Shown one piece after another: positions 63,001 through 64,000 of a stretch of 64,000 nt of DNA (the stretch's first letter is position 1; each line of letters begins with the position of its first letter). The notes beneath the pieces are model-generated. The model searched no databases, was not told where the DNA came from, and saw nothing but the letters and a program-made list of their open reading frames with translations. The translations under genes were made by a program, and so were the position numbers. Origin of the DNA: Rhizomys pruinosus (lineage: Eukaryota > Chordata > Mammalia > Rodentia > Spalacidae); assembly GCA_009823505.1 (NCBI GenBank), contig VZQC01010984.1:5079356-5143355 (forward strand), given 5' to 3'.

Positions 63001-63614
63001 TCCCAGACAAAAGCAGTGCACAGCATGTTGCGTTTTCAGCTTCTTCCTCTGGTTATTCCTTCAATGCAGGGTCCTTCAGAACTTTGTCTTAGTTTTCTTG
63101 GGGTAGTTCTTGATAATGGAGTGCTCAGGTTTTTCTCTCCTCATGCCAAGGAAGCTAACCCACATGCAATTTTCATGCATATTCTAAATAAACTTCAGAA
63201 ATTAAAAAAAAAAAAAATGGAAGGTTGGGCATGTACCTGAGGGCTACAGTGCCTACCTAGCATACAGAAGGCCTAGCTTTAATCCCCAGATGCTCCAAAA
63301 TACAAAACAAACAGAAACCTAACTACAAACTCATTATTTTCCTTTCCTGCTAAAACAGGAAGTTGTGCTTTTTCCTTATAGCGTTGCACCCTTCTAGCTA
63401 AATAAGGTCACAGTTTTCCTGTTTTAAGGATTACTTTCTCTATACAGGATAGAAATTCTAAATAATTGTTCCACATAGGCATTAATGACTGGTAATTCGT
63501 TCTTTTCTAGAGAGCTGCTTTTGCACATTTCTCTGAACTCTATGACTTCGCCCTCTCCAATGTGGCGGAAGTAGATACCCGGGAATCCTTGGTCAAGTTT
63601 TTTGGACCTCTTAG
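30443..63614 (+). CDS. Aqr: Aquarius, intron-binding spliceosomal helicase, 5' part (13 exons, partial)
   Basis: AQR is a nuclear SF1-type RNA helicase of about 1485 residues. It is the core of the intron-binding complex that contacts introns upstream of the branch site, acts in the activated spliceosome, and links splicing to snoRNA release and R-loop removal. The window encodes residues 1-372 plus two bases of codon 373. Joined coding length is 1118 bp: 30443-30517, 31994-32050, 35759-35799, 40875-40910, 46166-46286, 48695-48835, 48989-49057, 52489-52589, 55880-55956, 57874-57938, 59287-59403, 60922-61035, 63511-63614. All introns are GT-AG and every join keeps frame. The opening [19 protein letters not shown] identifies the gene. 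This part is the all-helical, armadillo-like N-terminal domain; the beta-barrel and RecA-type helicase domains lie beyond 64000. No stop or frameshift is seen. The start ATG has G at -3 and +4. Confidence 0.96.
30518..31993 (+). other. Aqr: Aqr intron 1
   Basis: Starts GC-rich and becomes AT-rich. Poly(T) tracts at about 30944-30970 and 31260-31280; short TC tract near 31315. No SINE or RNA gene recognised. Confidence 0.85.
31994..32050 (+). CDS. Aqr: Aqr coding exon 2
   Basis: Residues 26-44, 57 bp, acceptor TTTTGCAG, donor GTAAGT. Includes the conserved KYWAP and [11 protein letters not shown]. Confidence 0.95.
32225..32477 (+). mobile_element. B2 SINE, duplicated-17-mer type, same-site pair member
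   Basis: Preceded by AAAATAGAAGTC (32213-32224) and followed by the same 12 bases (32478-32489). The 17-mer units are at 32325-32341 and 32342-32358. Confidence 0.97.
32490..32686 (+). mobile_element. B1 SINE with internal duplication, same-site pair member
   Basis: 'ccggccgtggtggtgcgcgc', 'agcacttgggaggcagaggg', then 'ttccaggccagctg' and 'tttcaggccagctg' in tandem. Long A-rich tail, then a third AAAATAGAAGTC (32687-32698). Confidence 0.95.
33721..33824 (-). pseudogene. U6 snRNA pseudogene
   Basis: The minus strand starts GTGCTCGCTT and keeps GCAGCACATATACTAAAATT, ACAGAGAAGATTAGCATGGC and CCCTGCGCAAGGATG. It differs from U6 at several sites (TGGCAG for CGGCAG, altered bases after AAATTGG, TGA-AGCAAATTTG for the ACACGCAAATTCG region). 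ATTTATTA flanks both sides (33706-33713, 33827-33834), so it is a retroposed copy. Upstream of the copy I see no proximal sequence element or TATA box. Confidence 0.92.
34289..34502 (-). mobile_element. B2 SINE, antisense
   Basis: 'ggtgcacccatgtcatgcat', 'cggaactggagttaaagaca', 'gaatcgaacccaggtcatct', 'ctatttctccagcccc'. Single-17-mer type. Confidence 0.93.
34518..34722 (-). mobile_element. B2 SINE, antisense, diverged
   Basis: 'cctgtgttatgcaatgcctg', 'gaggtcagaagagggtgttg', 'gaacctgggtcttctgcaat', 'gagctatctctctagcc'. Internally shortened. Confidence 0.9.
35167..35355 (+). mobile_element. B2-type SINE, diverged
   Basis: 'ggggctggagaggtggctta', 'agcactggctgctcttgcag', 'ttcaggggatctgatgccct', ends in 'catgtaggcagtacacg'. 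It runs straight into a B1. Confidence 0.9.
35357..35541 (+). mobile_element. B1 SINE, 5'-truncated, with (AAAT)n tail
   Basis: 'tgtggtgcacacctttaatc', 'gcactcaggaggcagaggca', 'agaccctgtctcaaaaatac', then about eleven AAAT units. Confidence 0.92.
35759..35799 (+). CDS. Aqr: Aqr coding exon 3
   Basis: 41 bp, residues 45-57 plus two bases; acceptor GGCACAG, donor GTAGGA. Confidence 0.95.
36082..36236 (+). mobile_element. B1 SINE, diverged
   Basis: 'gctgggcgcagtggcacatg', 'ggcggatctctgtgagttca', 'agaccctgtctcaaacacac', with a (CA)n tail. Confidence 0.92.
36368..36500 (+). mobile_element. B1 SINE, 3'-shortened
   Basis: 'aggcgtgtgacacacgcctt', 'gcactcgggaggcagaggca', 'gtgagctccaggccagctgg', ends 'gggaaagacaaaat'. 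Confidence 0.92.
36990..37033 (+). repeat. (GT)n microsatellite
   Basis: About 22 GT units in Aqr intron 3. Confidence 0.97.
37288..37331 (+). repeat. Perfect 20-bp inverted repeat, 4-base loop
   Basis: Left arm 37288-37307 (TTTGAATACTAAGACCACTT), loop ACAA 37308-37311, right arm 37312-37331, the exact reverse complement. Unique-looking sequence in Aqr intron 3, not part of a SINE that I recognise. Possible origin: template switching during replication. Confidence 0.9.
37587..37740 (-). mobile_element. B1 SINE, antisense
   Basis: Poly(T), 'gagacaaggcctccctttag', 'ccaggctggccttgaactca', ends 'ccaccacacccggc'. TAAGGCC flanks both sides (37578-37584, 37741-37747). Confidence 0.95.
37860..38085 (-). 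repeat. MIR-like ancient SINE, antisense
   Basis: 'ataagcactttacatagagt', 'gttacagagaagttaagtaa', 'cttgcttaagctatttgcta' follow a reversed MIR. Confidence 0.6.
38404..38580 (+). mobile_element. tRNA-derived SINE (B2/B3-like)
   Basis: 'ccagatccctccgcaggtta', 'ggtggaaggagagaacctac', 'gttgtcctctgacctgcaca', then C- and CA-rich sequence. Subfamily uncertain. Confidence 0.5.
38795..38950 (-). mobile_element. B1 SINE, antisense, with 16-bp duplication
   Basis: CTAGACCCTGTATTTT at 38779-38794 and 38951-38966 (exact). Full-length. Confidence 0.96.
39457..39671 (-). mobile_element. B2 SINE, antisense
   Basis: TTAGCGAAACT (39446-39456) and TTAGTGAAACT (39672-39682) flank it. 'cctggaactggagtaaaaaa' shows the single-17-mer form. 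Confidence 0.96.
39769..39922 (-). mobile_element. B1 SINE, antisense
   Basis: Poly(T), 'gagacagggtctccctgtag', 'ccaggctggtcttgaactca', ends 'gccatcacacccaac'. Confidence 0.93.
40120..40300 (-). mobile_element. B1 SINE, antisense, (TTTA)n tail
   Basis: TTAGACCTT at 40111-40119 and 40301-40309. The tail has become about nine TTTA units. Confidence 0.95.
40430..40590 (+). repeat. LINE-1 3'-end fragment
   Basis: 'gaatgcatgaaatttggttg', G-rich tract, 'tctaaatttgattaagatct', 'attatgtgaaacgcacaaac'. Same type of L1 end as at 7860-7970 and 50745-50860. Confidence 0.55.
40875..40910 (+). CDS. Aqr: Aqr coding exon 4 (36 bp)
   Basis: Very short exon: completes Arg58, encodes residues 59-69 ([11 protein letters not shown]), and gives two bases of Ser70. 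Acceptor TTTTTAG, donor GTGAGT. Confidence 0.95.
   Translation, partial: VCYQKNNAVGI
41410..41590 (-). repeat. MIR-like ancient SINE, antisense
   Basis: 'gagatcacaaaggttaagtg', 'caaggtagtacagttaagta', 'attggcagagccaagatgtt' follow a reversed MIR. A second weak piece may lie at 41700-41790. Confidence 0.6.
41887..42107 (+). mobile_element. B2-type SINE, diverged
   Basis: 'gggctggagagatggctcag', 'ggcagctaacaaccatccac', 'attccctcttctgacttaca', ends AATAATAAAATAC. Confidence 0.92.
42125..42420 (+). repeat. Rodent interspersed repeat fragment
   Basis: 'agcttgtggtttcagaaaga', 'cccagtgacctaacttcctt', 'ggatcaaaccttaacatatc'. Related to 22806-23000. Confidence 0.4.
42550..43530 (+). repeat. Rodent interspersed repeat split by an LTR
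   Basis: Left part 42550-42717 ('gtgatggttagtgttaattg', 'gagggattacctaaactggt'); right part 43283-43530 ('tggattaggatactgggctg', 'tgtgaccagcgcttcaagct', 'ttatcacagcaataggaaaa'). Removing the LTR and one CAGGAC restores one continuous element. Confidence 0.7.
42718..43282 (-). mobile_element. Solo LTR, 565 bp, with 6-bp duplication
   Basis: Starts TG, ends CA, and is flanked by CAGGAC on both sides (42712-42717, 43283-43288). The minus strand has AATAAA (complement of TTTATT at 42936-42941) and no ORF, so it is read as an antisense solo LTR of an ERVK-type element (6-bp duplications are typical of that class). No internal retroviral sequence remains. Confidence 0.75.
44440..44570 (-). mobile_element. 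B1 SINE, antisense, with N in poly(T)
   Basis: A poly(T) run ends at N (44459), then 'agccccagctggaactcact' and the rest of B1. The part GAGACAGGGTCTCCCTGT that should follow the T run is missing, so bases were probably lost in assembly. Confidence 0.9.
45069..45333 (+). mobile_element. B2 SINE, duplicated-17-mer type
   Basis: AAAAAGTTATG at 45058-45068 and 45334-45344. Full-length head 'ggggctggagagatggccta'. Confidence 0.97.
45580..45935 (-). repeat. Rodent interspersed repeat
   Basis: 'ttcttattgctgtgacaaaa', 'aggaaggatttgtttgcgtc', 'tctcccaggtaattctaaat', 'ccagtgaagttgacaataaa'. Reverse orientation of the family at 42550. Confidence 0.5.
46166..46286 (+). CDS. Aqr: Aqr coding exon 5
   Basis: 121 bp; completes Ser70 and encodes residues 71-110, [11 protein letters not shown] to ENVPAWE. 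Acceptor CTTTATAG, donor GTAACA. Confidence 0.96.
46287..48694 (+). other. Aqr: Aqr intron 5
   Basis: Mostly unique-looking AT-rich sequence with one sense B2 near 47.8-48.1 kb. No other gene recognised. Confidence 0.85.
47814..48106 (+). mobile_element. B2 SINE, duplicated-17-mer type, (AAAT)n tail
   Basis: AAAAGGTGCTCAAC at 47800-47813 and 48107-48120 (exact, 14 bp). Tail expanded to more than ten AAAT units. Confidence 0.97.
48695..48835 (+). CDS. Aqr: Aqr coding exon 6
   Basis: 141 bp, residues 111-157, [14 protein letters not shown] to [12 protein letters not shown]. Acceptor CTTTTCAG, donor GTAATT (weaker than consensus). Confidence 0.96.
48989..49057 (+). CDS. Aqr: Aqr coding exon 7
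   Basis: 69 bp, residues 158-180, [14 protein letters not shown] to MGLQP. The intron before it (48836-48988) is only 153 bp. Donor GTAAGT. Confidence 0.96.
50406..50655 (-). mobile_element. B2 SINE, antisense, duplicated-17-mer type
   Basis: AGTTCATCTTT at 50395-50405 and 50656-50666 (exact). Inserted in the L1 fragment. Confidence 0.97.
50919..51069 (-). mobile_element. B1 SINE, antisense
   Basis: Poly(T), 'gagacagggtccccctaaag', 'ccaggctggccttgaactta', ends 'ccaccacacccggc'. Confidence 0.93.
51070..51170 (-). mobile_element. B2 SINE head, antisense, partial
   Basis: 'taaagatggttcttagccac', 'ggaatcaaacccaggtcctc', 'gagccatctctccagccc'. Its 3' half is absent; it may have been split by the B1 next to it. 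Confidence 0.9.
51419..51670 (-). mobile_element. (TTTG)n and B4-like SINE, antisense
   Basis: About eleven TTTG units (51419-51461), then B1-like text ('aaataggatcttgtggtaca', 'ctaggctggcctagac') followed by a reversed ID-like part ('ctggggtttgaacccagggc', 'atcactgagctatgtcacta'). This composite is the B4 layout. Confidence 0.6.
51899..52050 (-). mobile_element. Old B1 SINE, antisense
   Basis: 'gagacaggatctctcagtag', 'gatctcagtctcacagagat', 'cacgccaccacacccagc'. Clearly diverged. Confidence 0.88.
52220..52464 (+). mobile_element. B2 SINE at the Aqr exon 8 acceptor
   Basis: Exact 18-bp duplication TTTAATATCATATTTCTC at 52202-52219 and 52465-52482. Duplicated-17-mer type, well preserved, so relatively young. 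It ends 24 bp before exon 8; the second copy of the duplication forms most of the present polypyrimidine tract. Confidence 0.98.
52489..52589 (+). CDS. Aqr: Aqr coding exon 8
   Basis: 101 bp, residues 181-213 plus two bases of Gln214: [20 protein letters not shown] to MDPEARE. Acceptor TCTTTCAG, donor GTACGT. Confidence 0.96.
53748..54180 (+). repeat. Compound tandem repeat with (GT)n, interrupted by B1
   Basis: A unit of about 45-90 bp with the order CTTAGCCAG, (GT)n, G-run, GATCTCTCTCTT is seen near 53748, 54040, 54121 and partly at 54165. An antisense B1 (53866-54022) sits in the first boundary, with GGGATCTCTCTC on both sides. Confidence 0.65.
53866..54022 (-). mobile_element. B1 SINE, antisense
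   Basis: 'cgagacacggtctccctata', a small duplication 'cagccccagc', 'ccaggctggccttgaactca', ends 'ccaccacacccggc'. Confidence 0.94.
54556..54635 (+). repeat. 14-bp minisatellite
   Basis: About 5.7 copies of TTCAGACCACCTCC with one variant (A for C near 54610). Confidence 0.95.
54975..55292 (-). mobile_element. B3-like SINE, antisense
   Basis: 'gttattgtgtgcacatatgg', 'gtttggaggccaaaggttgt', 'tactggggatccaactcagg', 'catcaagccattttccctgt' give the order of a reversed B3. Confidence 0.65.
55880..55956 (+). CDS. Aqr: Aqr coding exon 9
   Basis: 77 bp; completes Gln214, encodes residues 215-239 [14 protein letters not shown] to SVPLS, and gives one base of Glu240. Donor GTAACT. Confidence 0.96.
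56418..56650 (+). mobile_element. B2 SINE, single-17-mer type
   Basis: ACAAAGTA occurs just before the head and again after the (AAC)n-containing tail. Confidence 0.95.
56690..56815 (-). mobile_element. B2 SINE, antisense, partial
   Basis: 'ccatgtgggtgctggggatc', 'gaacccaggtcctctgcagg', 'gagccatctctccagc'. Confidence 0.92.
57065..57215 (+). mobile_element. B1 SINE
   Basis: 'gccgggcgtggaggcccacg', 'gcacttgggaggcagaggca', 'gtcagctggagctacaggga', A-rich tail. Confidence 0.95.
57262..57605 (+). mobile_element. Old B2-type SINE split by a B1
   Basis: Head 57262-57287 ('atggctgaacagttaaggg'), rest 57441-57605 ('gctcttcttgcagacgactg', 'cagttcccagcacccatgta'). GGCACTT is duplicated at 57281-57287 and 57441-57447 around the inserted B1. 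Confidence 0.85.
57288..57440 (-). mobile_element. B1 SINE, antisense, inside a B2
   Basis: Poly(T), 'cgagacagggtctccctgta', 'ccaggctggctttgaactca', ends 'gcgccacctcgcctggc'. Confidence 0.96.
57874..57938 (+). CDS. Aqr: Aqr coding exon 10
   Basis: 65 bp; completes Glu240 and encodes residues 241-261, [21 protein letters not shown]. Donor GTAAGA. Confidence 0.96.
58144..58374 (-). mobile_element. B2 SINE, antisense, with 15-bp duplication
   Basis: TTTTTGTCAACTTTT at 58129-58143 and 58375-58389. Contains an extra 'ccctcttaa' repeat in the head region. Confidence 0.97.
58449..58609 (-). mobile_element. B1 SINE, antisense, diverged
   Basis: (TTTTG)n tail, 'gagacatggtcgccctggag', 'ccaggctggctttgaactca', ends 'gccaccaggcttggc'. 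Confidence 0.93.
59287..59403 (+). CDS. Aqr: Aqr coding exon 11
   Basis: 117 bp, residues 262-300: [19 protein letters not shown] to [12 protein letters not shown]. Acceptor TTTTCTAG, donor GTGAGT. Confidence 0.96.
59404..60921 (+). other. Aqr: Aqr intron 11
   Basis: Unique-looking apart from one sense B2. Confidence 0.85.
60337..60549 (+). mobile_element. B2-type SINE
   Basis: 'ggggttggagagatggctca' with a deletion of the 'gtggttaag' part, 'cggctgctcttgcaggagac', 'ctgcagacgatacactcata'. Single-17-mer type. Confidence 0.93.
60922..61035 (+). CDS. Aqr: Aqr coding exon 12
   Basis: 114 bp, residues 301-338: [14 protein letters not shown] to [13 protein letters not shown]. Acceptor CCTTTCAG, donor GTAAAT. 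Confidence 0.96.
61130..61288 (+). mobile_element. B1 SINE
   Basis: GAAAAAGGGATT (61118-61129) and GAAAATGGGATT (61289-61300) flank it. Full-length. Confidence 0.96.
61322..61555 (-). mobile_element. B2 SINE, antisense
   Basis: CATCCTCAAC at 61312-61321 and 61556-61565. Single-17-mer type; (TTTA)n tail. Confidence 0.96.
61935..62330 (-). repeat. Old B1 relic and rodent repeat fragment
   Basis: 61935-62030: 'tttgagacaaggtcgtgctg', 'ctaccttagcctccggcgcg' as a very old antisense B1. 62035-62330: 'attgctccagcaaaatacct', 'gaagggctgattgtggctaa' resembles the repeat family at 45580. Confidence 0.4.
63222..63310 (+). mobile_element. ID-like SINE, diverged
   Basis: 'gttgggcatgtacctgaggg', 'ctacctagcatacagaaggc', 'ctttaatccccagatgctcc', A-rich tail: the layout of a tRNA-Ala-derived ID element. 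Confidence 0.6.
63511..63614 (+). CDS. Aqr: Aqr coding exon 13
   Basis: 104 bp, residues 339-372 plus two bases: [17 protein letters not shown] to LVKFFGPL. Acceptor TTTTCTAG, donor GTAAGA. The next exon is outside the window. Confidence 0.96.
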
Positions 63615-64000
63615 GTAAGACACAAGACAAGAAAACTGTGGTCCTTTAGTATCATGCTCTTTGAATTTTGATCCATTTTTGTGTTGCGTTACGTTCTGTG
63701 GCTTTACTCTGTTCACCTCTAGATCCAGTGCTATTATTCTAAAGTAAAGTAACATAATTTGTCATTCTTTTAGGTAACGTGTGCAATGTGTGTATTTTCT
63801 ATTTTGTCACATGCTTTTTACAAAATGGGTATTTAGGATCTAAAGTGAGTGTGATACCTTAGTTTCATTAAAGGTATTCATAAGTAAAGCTTGCTTTAAA
63901 GAGTGCTGCATGTGGAGGTGAGTTCTGTGAGTGTCTAGATGTAGGATTGCTTAGGGCCACTGCTTGATCCCGCGCTGGCAGGGCTTTTGTCCCATCAGTG
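63615..64000 (+). other. Aqr: Aqr intron 13 (start)
   Basis: Unique-looking sequence, cut by the window end. Confidence 0.85.

Larger units (their letters stand above)
61036..63510 (+). other. Aqr: Aqr intron 12
   Basis: Sense B1, antisense B2, an old B1 relic with rodent-repeat text at 61935-62330, and an ID-like SINE at 63222-63310. 62400-63190 is unique-looking. Confidence 0.85.

Noticed and set aside
1..64000. CRISPR array, operon, bacterial mobile element or riboswitch
   Set aside because: The window is nuclear DNA of a rodent. The regular repeats are SINEs and microsatellites, without direct repeats separated by equal spacers.

Overview
This is a mammalian nuclear DNA window from a rodent. 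B1 and B2 SINEs in both orientations, B3/B4/ID-like SINEs, rodent LINE-1 debris and older MIR/L2 relics fill most of the non-coding sequence. The mix points to a muroid rodent. The B2 copies (a 17-bp internal duplication in many) and the B1 3' half (GGGAGACCCTGTCTC then AAAAAGAC) do not look like the usual Mus or Rattus forms, so a lineage outside Murinae is likely; the species is not determined. There are single N bases at 19411 and 44459.

Two genes are recognised, both on the + strand. (1) Znf770 (mouse Zfp770), about 10.4-20.96 kb: a CpG-rich promoter with an NRF1-type site, an inferred non-coding first exon, an intron of about 4.5 kb, and one coding exon (15129-17225) for a 698-residue C2H2 zinc-finger protein, followed by a long AT-rich 3' UTR. 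(2) Aqr (aquarius, intron-binding spliceosomal helicase), from a CpG-rich promoter at about 30.15-30.62 kb to beyond the window end. Thirteen coding exons can be placed exactly from reading frame and GT/AG borders. They encode the first 372 residues plus two bases of the next codon, which is the N-terminal helical (armadillo-like) part of a protein of about 1485 residues. The helicase core lies outside the window. The Znf770-Aqr neighbourhood is the same as in the human 15q14 region.

Layout: 0-8 kb is LINE-1 derived, including a 5'-truncated L1 at 5.04-7.99 kb with recognisable target-site duplication. 8-10.4 kb is mostly old sequence with B3 and MIR relics. 10.4-21 kb is Znf770. 21-30.1 kb is intergenic and SINE-rich, with a pile-up of five SINEs at 25.35-26.29 kb. 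30.15-64 kb is Aqr exons set in introns carrying SINEs, a solo LTR, a U6 pseudogene, microsatellites and unique sequence.

I found no new multi-gene system. The observations most worth a second look are: a B2 that landed 24 bp before the Aqr exon 8 acceptor and duplicated part of its splice signal; four near-identical finger pairs in Znf770 whose recognition residues predict GGAGGN, a sequence carried by the B1 elements of this window; a two-step upstream-ORF arrangement at the Znf770 start codon; two perfect hairpins (Aqr intron 3 and the Znf770 3' UTR); a solo LTR with clean 6-bp duplication; and repeated SINE insertion at the same target sites.
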